From the NCBI GenBank assembly GCA_029556615.1, contig JAKQDD010000236.1:1-64000 (forward strand): a stretch of DNA of 64,000 bases, given 5' to 3'. Source of the stretch: Verrucomicrobiota bacterium (GTDB taxonomy: Bacteria > Verrucomicrobiota > Verrucomicrobiia > Limisphaerales > J093). Position 1 is the stretch's first letter. Each line of letters opens with the position of its first letter. The notes under the pieces were generated by a model, which did no database searches, was not told the DNA's origin, and saw only the letters and a program-made list of their open reading frames with translations. Shown here one piece after another: positions 19,991-29,730 of the stretch. Both the position numbers and the translations under genes were made by a program.

Positions 19991-22383
19991 GGGGTGCCCG
20001 GGGACCCGGCTCCGGCCGTGGGTGCGCACCACGGATGCGCGTACGGCCCGATCTCAGTCACGGGGATCGGATCCAGCAGGATCGTCCGCAGCCGCGCGTC
20101 CGTGCGGGTCGCGGCAGGATCCGACAGCCGCCCGGGATCGATCGGATCGGCAAGGACCGCATTCCACGCCGCCTGCGACACGCCTCCGTGGCGCAGAAAC
20201 ACCCCGCTCGCGCAGCGCGCGAACACGTTGCGGCTGATCCAGTTCACGTCGGCGTTCGTCTCCAGCCCCGCCAACTCCGGATGCCGGTCCGACAGCGGCG
20301 CCTTCGAGGCCGCCTCGAGGAACGGTCGCACGGCCCCGCGCCAACGCCCGTCCCCCCACCGGCTGAAGCTGATTCCCGCAAAACAATCGATGAACACATT
20401 GCCGTCGATCAGGTTCTCCTTGCCGCCGTGGATTTGCACCCCGCCGAAAATCACCGCGCCGCACCGCTCGAACAAGTTCCCCTGGACTGTCACCCCCGAG
20501 ATCATGTCGTCGAGCCGGACGCCGGCGGCGCCGTTGTGGGTGCCGCCGCGGATGTCGCTCCATCGGTTCCACCGGATCACCACGCCCCGGTAGAGCGGAT
20601 TGCCGAACATGTCGATCCCCCCCTGGTCATCCGATTCCTGGACGACATCCCGGATATGGTTCAATTCGATCACGTGGTCATTCCCCTCGACCCGCAAGGC
20701 CGAGGAAGGCATTCGTTCGAACCGGTTGTGCGCCACCCGGTTTCCGCACCCGTCCAAGTGGACTGCGGGCGTGTACGTCCGCTTCAGCCTCGAGATGTCC
20801 GCCACCACGCAGTTCTCGACAAAATGCCCTCCCGGCGCCAGTGCGCTGCGGTCGCCCCCGGCCACGCGCGTGGCGCCGCACCCGAGTGTTTCAAGCAGGC
20901 ACCCAAAAACGCCGTGTTGCCGGCCGCCCTGGACAACAATCCCGTCGCCGCCGAACCGCCGCACCGTGCACCCCGCAATCAGCACATTCGATCCGCCGGT
21001 CACCCGCAGGCCGTCCCCACGCCCGTTCTCGAAGGTGAACCCGCGCACGATCACGTGCGCCGCGTCCTGCATCTCGATGAACGGCTTGTCGAACCGGCTG
21101 AGGACAATCTCCGCGCCGGCCCGATCGGCGGCCGCCGGAGGCAGCCAGTAGATCCGTCCCGTCCGGCGGTCCAGATACCACTCGCCCGGCTCGTCCAGTT
21201 CACGCAGCACGTTCACGGCGTAGTACCGCTGGCCCTCGCGGTAGCCGTACTGCGAGTAGGGTGTCGCCAGCGTGAACGTTCGCTCCGCCACTTCAAGGGC
21301 CTTCACCGTCTGGTATTCCTCGTACCAATCCCAGAACCAATAGCCGTAAAGCCGGATGTCCGGTTCGTCCGCCCACGCCGCCGGGCGCGCCTCGACCCAG
21401 CGAAACCGGCCGTCCTTGCACCCTTCGATCGTGTTCCAGATCTTGAACGTCTCCTTGCCCAGGATCGGGCCGGTCTTCACAAACCCGCGGTTGGGCCAGC
21501 GCGCCAGAGTCTGCGGCACCCCATCCAGAAACAACTCCGGCCGATCCCGCAACGCGGTCGGATCCCCCCAGTCCGTCAGCCCCAACGCCCGCAAATCCGC
21601 TTCCCGCACCTGGTCTCGCACCGCCGGATCGAACTTCTGCTGAACCTCGACGTCGCTCACCGGCCGCCAGCCGGTCACCCGCAGACCGCCGTCGAGCACC
21701 ACCGGCGCACCCGCCGCCGCCGCGTACACGATCGGCGATCCCGCCGTCCCCGAATCCCGGGCCTCGATCCGGAAGGTCTTGTCAATGCTGTGCCGGCCGC
21801 CACGGACCGTCACCTGTACTCCGCCGTCCGGAAGCGCGCCTCCCCGCTTCTCCCGGGCTGCCCGTATCGTGTCCCGCGCCCGTTCGAGGGTCCGAAACGG
21901 GTGCGCCGCGGATCCGTCTGCCGCATCGTCGCCGTCCGGAGCCACATGGAACACCTGGACCGGCTCGGGCGGCACGGGCAGCGCCGCGCGATGCGCGCGC
22001 GCATCAAACCCGCCCGGAACCGGCCGGGTCGGATCCGACTCCGCCAGTCGCCGGCGCGCCCGGTCCCGAAGACCCTGGGGCACCCCGGGATCCGCACCGA
22101 TCTGCTCCCATTGCCGCCGTGCGGCCGCCGTGTCGCCGCGGGCGATCACGACCTCCGCCAGGCCCGACCGCGCAAGCGCCCGCAAAAAGGGCGATACCGC
22201 CATGTCGCCGGCCACCGCGTTGAAACCCGTTTCCGCTTCCTCGAACCGGTTCGCCGCCAGCGCCCCGGCCGCCGCTTCCAGCGCCGGGCTCGATGCCGGC
22301 ACTGCCTGGGCCAATGTGCCGGCGGTTTCCCCGGCCAACGCCGCCGTGCTCGCAGCAACCCACACGACCAGGAATCGCCGCAC
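19987..22383 (-). CDS. secreted right-handed beta-helix protein
   Basis: This large exported protein has an N-terminal alpha-helical repeat-like region, then a block shared with the next gene upstream (FHVAPDGDDAADGSAAHPF, similar to the start of many parallel beta-helix proteins), then many short beta-helix turns of the kind NRFERMPSSALRVEGNDHVI. Such proteins often bind or cleave polysaccharides, but no catalytic residue can be assigned. Start choice is uncertain: GTG 22383 gives a clear signal peptide (MRRFLVVWVAASTAALAG), whereas ATG 22533 overlaps the upstream stop by 4 nt but places 50 low-complexity residues, coded by hairpin-forming repeat DNA, before the signal. Confidence 0.8.
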   Translation of the reverse strand: MRRFLVVWVAASTAALAGETAGTLAQAVPASSPALEAAAGALAANRFEEAETGFNAVAGDMAVSPFLRALARSGLAEVVIARGDTAAARRQWEQIGADPGVPQGLRDRARRRLAESDPTRPVPGGFDARAHRAALPVPPEPVQVFHVAPDGDDAADGSAAHPFRTLERARDTIRAAREKRGGALPDGGVQVTVRGGRHSIDKTFRIEARDSGTAGSPIVYAAAAGAPVVLDGGLRVTGWRPVSDVEVQQKFDPAVRDQVREADLRALGLTDWGDPTALRDRPELFLDGVPQTLARWPNRGFVKTGPILGKETFKIWNTIEGCKDGRFRWVEARPAAWADEPDIRLYGYWFWDWYEEYQTVKALEVAERTFTLATPYSQYGYREGQRYYAVNVLRELDEPGEWYLDRRTGRIYWLPPAAADRAGAEIVLSRFDKPFIEMQDAAHVIVRGFTFENGRGDGLRVTGGSNVLIAGCTVRRFGGDGIVVQGGRQHGVFGCLLETLGCGATRVAGGDRSALAPGGHFVENCVVADISRLKRTYTPAVHLDGCGNRVAHNRFERMPSSALRVEGNDHVIELNHIRDVVQESDDQGGIDMFGNPLYRGVVIRWNRWSDIRGGTHNGAAGVRLDDMISGVTVQGNLFERCGAVIFGGVQIHGGKENLIDGNVFIDCFAGISFSRWGDGRWRGAVRPFLEAASKAPLSDRHPELAGLETNADVNWISRNVFARCASGVFLRHGGVSQAAWNAVLADPIDPGRLSDPAATRTDARLRTILLDPIPVTEIGPYAHPWCAPTAGAGSPGTP

Positions 22384-22529
22384 AAGACCGCGAAAGAACG
22401 ATCGGACCTTTCCCGGACTGACACCGGCCCATCCTCTCGCCGGCCCTCGCCTCCCATTCCCGGGAGGCGAGGGAGACAACATCGCGGGAGATGTCTTCTG
22501 ACAAGGGCCTAAAGGAGAACGATGGGTGT

Positions 22530-25235
22530 TCATTCGCATTCCAGCCGGAGGTTGTCGACGTAGAACATGACCGGTTCCGTGGCATGGCTGATGAACCCGA
22601 GCCACGTCAGCTTCCGGAATTGGGGGCGTACGTACGCCAGCCCGCGGCAGACCCGGGCCTGCCGGCCTGGGATCCCCACGCTCAATGTCCATCGGCCGTC
22701 CCCCCCGGTCCCCAGGCGCGTCGTCATCTCGATGTGTGCCCACTCACCAACCGGCAGCGGAATCGACTCGGTCCCAGCCCGCGCCACACCGTCCCGGATG
22801 CCAAGCTGCGGACCCGTCGCGTAGTTCGCCTCGCTCCAGTCCCGCCATTCGATCGTCACCACCGCGCCCTTCTCGATCCGCAGATCAAACGCGGCGCGTA
22901 CCATCCCCGCGTCGTGGTTGGCGCGGATGTCGACGTGCGGATTGTACGGGTGGGCGAGCCCCTTCGCATCCACCACCTTCAAGCTCCTGCGCCCGCCCGC
23001 CGCGGTCTCCTCCGTCACGGCCACCGAGTCCCCCTTGTTCTCCGTGTGGACCTCGATCGACCTCGGGACGGACCCGACATCCACCCGCTCGAACGTCTCG
23101 ATGAACGGCGCGGACTTGGGCTCCGGCGGCAGCTCGAGCTCGGGATACTCGACTTGCCTGGCCAGTTGGACCCACGCCCGCTCCCCGTACACGCCCGCGC
23201 CCGCCGGATCAAACGGACGAAACCCCAGCGCCAGGGCAGGGGATCCCGGTCGCAGCCGGAAATCGTGCCGACCCGGATCCATCAACAGCGGATCCGCCAC
23301 CACGGTCCCGGCTTCGTGGCCCGCCGCCTGCCACTGCTTCAGCGATTGCCCCGCGAACTCGATCGGGCCCAGCGTGTTCCAGTAGCAGTTGCTCCGGGCG
23401 CCGAAGTTCAGCCGCGCCCACGGGCCCGACAGCGCCGGACTCGAATTCGTCCAGTAGACGATGTTCCGCTCGAACGTGAAGGACCGATGCTCCTCGACGC
23501 GCGTGGCCTGCAGCTGCTGCACTCGGCTGTTGACGAGGATGTTGTTTCGGACCGTGTTCTCCCGCCCGTAATGCTGGTGGAAACTCCCTGTCTTCGTGTC
23601 GTGGACGAGGTTGTTCTCGAAGAGAATGCCGGTGCTCCCTTCGTCCGTGTACAACCCCCAGCCGCCGTACGAATACGCGTCGATGTCGTGAAACACGTTG
23701 TTCGTCACTACCGTGCCCTCGGAGGGTCCCAGCGTGTAGATCCCCCCCATGTCGCTCAGCAACCCCCAGCCCAGATGATGAACATGGTTGAACGCCACCA
23801 CGTTCCGCTTCGCCAGACTCGCGGCGTACCCCCACCGCCAGCCAAGACTTATCCCCGTGTAATACAAGTCCGCAATCTCGTTGTGCGTGATCCGGTTGTC
23901 CCCGCTCTGGCCTACCCAAACCCCCACCGCGCACGGGAAGATCGCGCCCCCACGCCGGATGATGTTGTTGTCAATCACCACGTGGCTGCTCGGATCCCGC
24001 TCGTTCCCCGTGATGTTGCCCTCGCCGATCCGCACGCCCCCCGCCCCGAAATCGTGCAGATAACACCGCTGCATCACGTCGTAGCGGCAGCCCCGCCGGA
24101 ACCACACCGCGTAGGTCCCCACATGCCCGAACTCGCAGTCCTCGATCGTCACATGCCGCGCCCCGTCCGCCTGCACCGCCGCCTCGATCGGATACGCCGC
24201 CTGCGACGGCTCGAACCCGCCCGGCGGCGTCAGCCATTGCGCGTGATGAAACGTCAGGCCGTGCAGCGTCACATGCTCGACATACCGGCCCACCCCAGGG
24301 TCCCCCCGAAGGACCACGAACTTCTCGACCACCGGCGCCACCACCTCCGCCCGAGTCCGCCGTTCCCCCTTCCGCGGACGGTACCACAGCACGCCGTCCC
24401 GGCCCAGGAACCACTCGCCCGGCGCGTCCAGAAACCGCAATGCGTTCTCGACGATGAACGGACTGTCCCGCCGCCACGGGTTCCATGACTTCATCTTCTC
24501 GCCGCTCGTGATCACCTCGCACGCCTGCGACTCGAGACCGTCGATGAACCGCCGGGTGTTGTCCCAGTTGTGGTAGACCACCAGATTCACGTCCCGGAGT
24601 TCGCCCGGCGTCAGGCCCGCAAGCACCGCGAAATCCTCGGGCCGCAGCCGGACCGTCTGGCGCGCTGCCCGGCGCGGGCGATCCGCCGAAGGTCCCACGG
24701 CTTCCTCATGCACCGCCTGCAGATGATACCAGAACCGATTCGGCGATCGCGCCCTTGTCGCTCGCTGGCCGTCCACCCACAGTTGTTCGAACGTCCATTG
24801 CCCGGCCGCCACCTCCGGGATCCTCACTCGCCACAGCCCGTTCGGGCCCCGCTCGAATCCGCGAACTACCCGGCCCCCGCTGAATACGGGTCGGTCGCCC
24901 GCCGCCGCCTCGAACGACACCGGAGTTTCCGGTGTGCCGCTGTCCTGCGGTTCGAGCACCAGCGGCTCCCGCAGGGTGTACCGGCCTTCTGCCACGATCA
25001 CCCGCATCGGTTCGTTCACCCCGCCCGCCGCCCGCAACCGCCGCAGCGCGTCCCGCGCCCCTGTCAGCGACGCCAGCGGCCCGTCCGTCCCCGCCGGATT
25101 TGGCCGCGCCAACCGTCCCGACCACGCATCGTTCCCTCGAGGATTCACGTGCAGATCGAGCCCCTGGGCGCCCACAACGCCAAACGCAGCCGCCAGGACC
25201 AGCACCACGCCGGAGAGTCGATTCGGGCAGACCAT
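22530..25235 (-). CDS. secreted right-handed beta-helix protein with C-terminal jelly-roll-like domain
   Basis: The 901-residue product begins with a signal peptide (MVCPNRLSGVVLVLAAAFGVVGA) and the beta-helix leader LHVNPRGNDAWSG, followed by a long run of beta-helix coils (for example NNIIRRGGAIFPCAVGVWVG). The last 190 residues (from about FIETFERVDVG) look like a LamG/concanavalin-type sandwich that could bind glycans. It resembles its downstream neighbour and is probably its paralogue. A frame open to 25727 runs through the tRNA antisense and is not real; ATG 25235 is the sensible start. It is the first gene of the operon ending with the glycosyltransferase. Confidence 0.85.
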   Translation of the reverse strand: MVCPNRLSGVVLVLAAAFGVVGAQGLDLHVNPRGNDAWSGRLARPNPAGTDGPLASLTGARDALRRLRAAGGVNEPMRVIVAEGRYTLREPLVLEPQDSGTPETPVSFEAAAGDRPVFSGGRVVRGFERGPNGLWRVRIPEVAAGQWTFEQLWVDGQRATRARSPNRFWYHLQAVHEEAVGPSADRPRRAARQTVRLRPEDFAVLAGLTPGELRDVNLVVYHNWDNTRRFIDGLESQACEVITSGEKMKSWNPWRRDSPFIVENALRFLDAPGEWFLGRDGVLWYRPRKGERRTRAEVVAPVVEKFVVLRGDPGVGRYVEHVTLHGLTFHHAQWLTPPGGFEPSQAAYPIEAAVQADGARHVTIEDCEFGHVGTYAVWFRRGCRYDVMQRCYLHDFGAGGVRIGEGNITGNERDPSSHVVIDNNIIRRGGAIFPCAVGVWVGQSGDNRITHNEIADLYYTGISLGWRWGYAASLAKRNVVAFNHVHHLGWGLLSDMGGIYTLGPSEGTVVTNNVFHDIDAYSYGGWGLYTDEGSTGILFENNLVHDTKTGSFHQHYGRENTVRNNILVNSRVQQLQATRVEEHRSFTFERNIVYWTNSSPALSGPWARLNFGARSNCYWNTLGPIEFAGQSLKQWQAAGHEAGTVVADPLLMDPGRHDFRLRPGSPALALGFRPFDPAGAGVYGERAWVQLARQVEYPELELPPEPKSAPFIETFERVDVGSVPRSIEVHTENKGDSVAVTEETAAGGRRSLKVVDAKGLAHPYNPHVDIRANHDAGMVRAAFDLRIEKGAVVTIEWRDWSEANYATGPQLGIRDGVARAGTESIPLPVGEWAHIEMTTRLGTGGDGRWTLSVGIPGRQARVCRGLAYVRPQFRKLTWLGFISHATEPVMFYVDNLRLECE

Positions 25236-25338
25236 GCGGCTGTTTAGACCGAATCCCGACCGTAGGCAACACAACACGACGTGGAAATCGCTTGCGCCTT
25301 GTGAGGTTCGTCCGATATTGTCCACACGTCGGTCGGGT

Positions 25339-25969
<631 letters not shown>

Positions 25970-27235
25970 ATGGCAAAATACGCGATTGACGGAGGCAAAC
26001 AACTCAAGGGGGTGATATTCGTCCAGGGCGCGAAAAACGCTGCCCTGCCAATGATATCCGCAGCCCTGCTGCCAATATCTGGCCAGACCGTGTTGCGCAA
26101 TGTACCCCTCTTAAATGATATTCTAGTCTCGCTAGACATCATTCGCTCACTCGGAGGCAAGGCCGAATACTTCCAGGAGGAGCAAACGCTCGTTATTGAT
26201 CCAAGTGGCGTTTCCAGCCACACGCTGGATTCGTCCCTGACTACACGATCCCGCGCCTCCATCCTTTTCCTGCCCACGGTCTTCCACCGGTTCGGAAAAG
26301 TGCAGTTCAAAGGCGTCGGTGGCTGCAACCTTGGTTATAGAAGCCTGAATTTTCATCACAACGGCTTCAAACGTCTGGGTGCCCTAGTCGAAGGTGATGA
26401 GGACGTTATCTCCATTGCCGCCACTCGGCTCAAGGGCAACCTCGTCTACCTCGACACACCCAGCCAAACAAGCACCGAGAACTTGATAATGGCAGCGTGC
26501 CTCGCGGAGGGCGAAACCATCATTGAAAACGCCGCTTGTGAACCAGAGGTCGCCGATTTTGTAGACTTCTTAAGAAAGATGGGAGCCAGGATTTCAGGTG
26601 AGGGAAGCAGAACACTTCGCATTCAGGGAGTTAGCCGACTTCACCCCACCGAGCACACCGTGATGTCTGACCGACTCGATGCGGGTCCACTCATGATGGC
26701 CGCCGCCATCACAAACGGCGACCTCAGACTGATAGGTGCCCGCTTAGATCAAATGAGGATACTTACTGTAAAGCTCCAGCAGATGGGAGTTTCCGTTGAA
26801 TCCAACGGGGAAGTAGTCCGTGTAGAAGGCATCAAACAATTGAAACCCATTAACGTGGTCAGTCAGCCCTACCCGGGCTTCTCGACCGACTTCCTCCCTG
26901 GCCTGATGAGTCTCGCGTGCGTGGCCGGCGGGCGGAGTGATTTTCGGGAGAATATCTTCCTGGATCGCCTTACTCAAGTAGACGGCCTAAAGGCGCTGGG
27001 AGCAGATATTGAGAAAGAATCTCCGACCCATGCAATCGTAAGGGGAGTCGAGAAACTGGCAGGGACCCAACTCGGTGCTCCCGACCTTAGGGCTGGAATG
27101 GCGTATGTACTCGCCGCCCTCCGCGCCGAAGGGAGGACCGTGATTGACAATGTGTACCAAATTGAGCGCGGCCACTGCAACATTCCCGAGAGGCTAAGGG
27201 CGGTCGGCGCTGACATCCAAAGGGTGGCAGAATGA
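25970..27235 (+). CDS. MurA-like enolpyruvyl transferase, catalytic residues kept
   Basis: The 421-residue protein has the length and two-domain inverted-barrel fold pattern of UDP-N-acetylglucosamine 1-carboxyvinyltransferase, which adds enolpyruvate from PEP to UDP-GlcNAc in peptidoglycan synthesis. The key residues are all visible: Lys22 and Asn23 (GAKNAALP), the catalytic loop Cys119 and Arg124 (GGCNLGYRS), the general base Asp in PYPGFSTDF, and Arg in DLRAGMAY. The G+C content is visibly lower than in the flanking host and phage genes. It overlaps the next MurA-like gene by 4 nt (ATGA). It may be a second MurA, or an enzyme for an unusual nucleotide-sugar. Confidence 0.85.
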   Translation: MAKYAIDGGKQLKGVIFVQGAKNAALPMISAALLPISGQTVLRNVPLLNDILVSLDIIRSLGGKAEYFQEEQTLVIDPSGVSSHTLDSSLTTRSRASILFLPTVFHRFGKVQFKGVGGCNLGYRSLNFHHNGFKRLGALVEGDEDVISIAATRLKGNLVYLDTPSQTSTENLIMAACLAEGETIIENAACEPEVADFVDFLRKMGARISGEGSRTLRIQGVSRLHPTEHTVMSDRLDAGPLMMAAAITNGDLRLIGARLDQMRILTVKLQQMGVSVESNGEVVRVEGIKQLKPINVVSQPYPGFSTDFLPGLMSLACVAGGRSDFRENIFLDRLTQVDGLKALGADIEKESPTHAIVRGVEKLAGTQLGAPDLRAGMAYVLAALRAEGRTVIDNVYQIERGHCNIPERLRAVGADIQRVAE

Positions 27236-28680
27236 AGAGACCCACAAAGGAACTTGACCAACAAAGCTCGATTCCTGTCCTGTCGAGCCCCCCAGGCACC
27301 GCTCTAGTTCCCGTTACTCTCAAGGCAGATCAGGTTGGCGTCTTTCGCTGCCAGAGGACGAAGGAACTGTCCGGTAGGGTTAGAATGTCCGGCTCCAAGA
27401 ACGTGGGACTGAAAATCTTGGCGCTGGCGCCTCTTTTCAAAGAAAAGCTCTCGCTCGTTGGAGTCCCACGCAACAGCCAGGTAAGGTTCTTTCTGGATTT
27501 ACTCAGATCCGGAGGCGCTGACATCGAAATCATAGGTGACGGAGATGATGGGTTCAATTTAGCAGTCGACTGCTCTCGATACGCAAAAGCTTGCTTCTCA
27601 GACGATGACATCTTGCGCTGTCGCCACACTTTGCTGCTTGCCTTGGCAACCTTGCTGCGACGCGGCGCTGTTGACGTCGCGTTGACAGGGTACAGCCATT
27701 ACGGACCGAGACCTATTGACGGCCAGATTAGCACTCTTCGGAAGTTTGGCGCAGTGGTAACAACCCCGGAAAACGGAAGCATCAGGATTGAATTACCCAG
27801 CAAAGGACTTGCCGGAACAGATGTGTTTCTATCTTTTCCATCGAACGCACAGACCGAAGCCGCCCTGTGGCTTGGAGCCTGCTCCAGAGGGGTTACGCGC
27901 CTCTTTGGGGCCGCCCGAGAACCGGAAACTCTTGAATTGATCAAGTTCCTGAGAACATCTGGCGTGAACGTCCTGCTATCCGACGCCGGAGTGATTACGG
28001 TCGAGGGCGCTGGCGCGGATCGTCTTGTCCCGCCTCGAAACTTCGTCATCGCCCCAGACCGAATCGAAGTCGGCACCTTCGTAGCAACAGTTGCTTTGGT
28101 ATCTGGCGAGGTTTTGTTGCAGGGGTTAAATTTGGATGTTCTAGGGTCCTTCTTCGCAATCGGATTAGCTATGGGTGTTGAAATGTCACCTGTAGGTGAT
28201 AACGCCCTCCAAGTTAGGAAGCAGGGAAGACCTCTGGCTACATCAATCGACACATTCCCTTACCCCGGCTTTCCAACAGATTCGCTCGGCCCATTTGTCG
28301 CCGCACTCTCAGTTGCGAGCGGTAAGTCGATTGTCCAGGAAAAGGTTTGGCCGAACAGGCTGGCACTCGGTATGGAACTGAAGCGAATGGGGGCAAATAT
28401 CGAGTATCTTAGCGGTCAGATTATCGCCATTAACGGAGTTGAAAGACTATCAGGAGCTCTGGTGTGTGGAACCGATCCACGCGCCACCGCCGCACTAATC
28501 AATTCAGGCCTCTTTGCTGACGGCGTGAGCGTCGTAACTGGCACAGACTTGCTGGACAACGCGTATGACGGCTATGACCGCAAGCTACTTGCGCTTGGAG
28601 CGAAACTGGAGCGAACCTTTGTTCCCGCCGAGCGCGTGACAAGGGAACACCCCAGGTACGGGCGATTAGAGGCATTCTGA
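27232..28680 (+). CDS. divergent MurA-like protein lacking the catalytic Cys
   Basis: This 482-residue relative of MurA has about 40 extra residues at the N-terminus. Lys56 and Asn57 (GSKNVGLK), the Asp in PYPGFPTDS and the Arg in TDPRATAAL correspond to the conserved MurA residues. In the loop that should hold the catalytic Cys, the sequence is GYSHYGPRP: the aligned position is Ser155, five residues before the conserved Arg160. Known active variants have Cys or Asp there. It is translationally coupled to the intact MurA-like gene, so it may be a partner subunit, an enzyme with another acceptor, or a regulator. Low G+C like its neighbour. Confidence 0.75.
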   Translation: MKRPTKELDQQSSIPVLSSPPGTALVPVTLKADQVGVFRCQRTKELSGRVRMSGSKNVGLKILALAPLFKEKLSLVGVPRNSQVRFFLDLLRSGGADIEIIGDGDDGFNLAVDCSRYAKACFSDDDILRCRHTLLLALATLLRRGAVDVALTGYSHYGPRPIDGQISTLRKFGAVVTTPENGSIRIELPSKGLAGTDVFLSFPSNAQTEAALWLGACSRGVTRLFGAAREPETLELIKFLRTSGVNVLLSDAGVITVEGAGADRLVPPRNFVIAPDRIEVGTFVATVALVSGEVLLQGLNLDVLGSFFAIGLAMGVEMSPVGDNALQVRKQGRPLATSIDTFPYPGFPTDSLGPFVAALSVASGKSIVQEKVWPNRLALGMELKRMGANIEYLSGQIIAINGVERLSGALVCGTDPRATAALINSGLFADGVSVVTGTDLLDNAYDGYDRKLLALGAKLERTFVPAERVTREHPRYGRLEAF

Positions 28681-28812
28681 TACATTTCGTGGAGCGTTAG
28701 GCAGGCACACCTTCATGAAGTGGGGGCGTGCGATGCGGTAGCACTCAGCCCGTTTTTCAGCGCGAGGGTAATCGAAGGGAACCGATGCCCACTATGCTGC
28801 TCATACGGTACG

Positions 28813-29418
28813 CTACGGTCCGCCCTTGATCAGCCCCTTTTCAACCGCAGCGGCACGGAGTTCATTGAGGAGGGTGATAGCCGCCACCAGTCCGTCATTG
28901 ATCGCCTGGACCTGCGCTCGCGTCGGCGGATCGCTGATGGTCTGCGAAACGTAGGTGACGGCAGATTGGGCGGCCCCGGTTCGCTGGGCTGTCGATGCGG
29001 CGCCGTGGAAGCCAACCTTGGCCGAGGCGCTCGCCCCGACGGTGATCTCCCACGAGTAGGACCCGGCGTGGCGTTTCACCGCGCCATCGGTGACGTTCCA
29101 AACGAGGTACCCGGTCGGGATCGTGCCCGATGACGGATCAGCCGTCACCGCCGCCGGCTTTGCCTGCTTCCATGTGCCTGGCGTGCCGGCAAACGTGCAG
29201 ACCCATTCCCCGCCTAGGGCATCCCGCCAGAACTCGTTCAGGGCCCGCGTGCCGGTAGTCGGCGGGCCGATGATCGTGGTGGGATTGCCGTTCTGGTAGG
29301 TGGCAAGCCGCTTGGCCGATTCCTCGGCCAGGATGGTGAAGTTGTCGGCGGTCAGTTCGCGGAACAGGGCCGCGTTGCTGACATCATTGAGCCGGGGATG
29401 TGGAGGGATGGTAGCCAT
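28813..29418 (-). CDS. phage fibre-like structural protein
   Basis: The last gene of the phage late operon codes for 201 residues. The middle part looks like a beta-rich domain, and the C-terminal 60 residues (from VGFHGAASTAQRTG to ELRAAAVEKGLIKGG) match a pattern common in phage head-fibre or tail-fibre proteins: a Gly-rich hinge followed by a helix that likely trimerises. I assign it as a fibre-type decoration by this C-terminal pattern and its position; whether it sits on head or tail cannot be told. Confidence 0.55.
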   Translation of the reverse strand: MATIPPHPRLNDVSNAALFRELTADNFTILAEESAKRLATYQNGNPTTIIGPPTTGTRALNEFWRDALGGEWVCTFAGTPGTWKQAKPAAVTADPSSGTIPTGYLVWNVTDGAVKRHAGSYSWEITVGASASAKVGFHGAASTAQRTGAAQSAVTYVSQTISDPPTRAQVQAINDGLVAAITLLNELRAAAVEKGLIKGGP

Positions 29419-29427
29419 AGAATTTGG

Positions 29428-29730
29428 TCAGGGAGTGGGGCGCAGAGATTGAACAAGCCGGGTCAGGGCATCGACGGTTTCGGCGACGTTGGTGGCGCCG
29501 TGTTGGGCGAGGGCGTCGGTGCCGAAGCTCTGGGTCTTGTCGGTCTGGACGGCCTTGATCTTCGAGACCGTTTGGGCACTCGAGAAGAACGCGGTGCCCG
29601 AGATGCGCGTGGTGATCGTGCGTTCATTGGAGCTTTCATCGATTTGGGTGACGCTGAAGCGGGCGCAGCCGGCCAGGCCGAGCAGTGCAACCACGACAGC
29701 GGCGAGGGTTGTGGCGGGGTTTCGGTTCAT
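29428..29730 (-). CDS. small phage lipoprotein
   Basis: The 100-residue product has a short lipoprotein signal (hydrophobic stretch then LLGLAGC lipobox), so it should be anchored to a membrane after lipidation at Cys22. The mature part is polar with no motif I recognise. It overlaps the end of the tip protein gene by 4 nt, so it is expressed with the tail genes. Phage lipoproteins of this kind may act in lysis (outer spanin) or in blocking superinfection; the sequence does not decide. Confidence 0.6.
   Translation of the reverse strand: MNRNPATTLAAVVVALLGLAGCARFSVTQIDESSNERTITTRISGTAFFSSAQTVSKIKAVQTDKTQSFGTDALAQHGATNVAETVDALTRLVQSLRPTP

Noticed and set aside
28690..28710. GTTAGGC at 28697-28703 as an integron attC core site after the MurA-like pair
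   Set aside because: No matching RYYYAAC partner or palindromic attC arms could be found on either side, and there is no integrase or cassette array.
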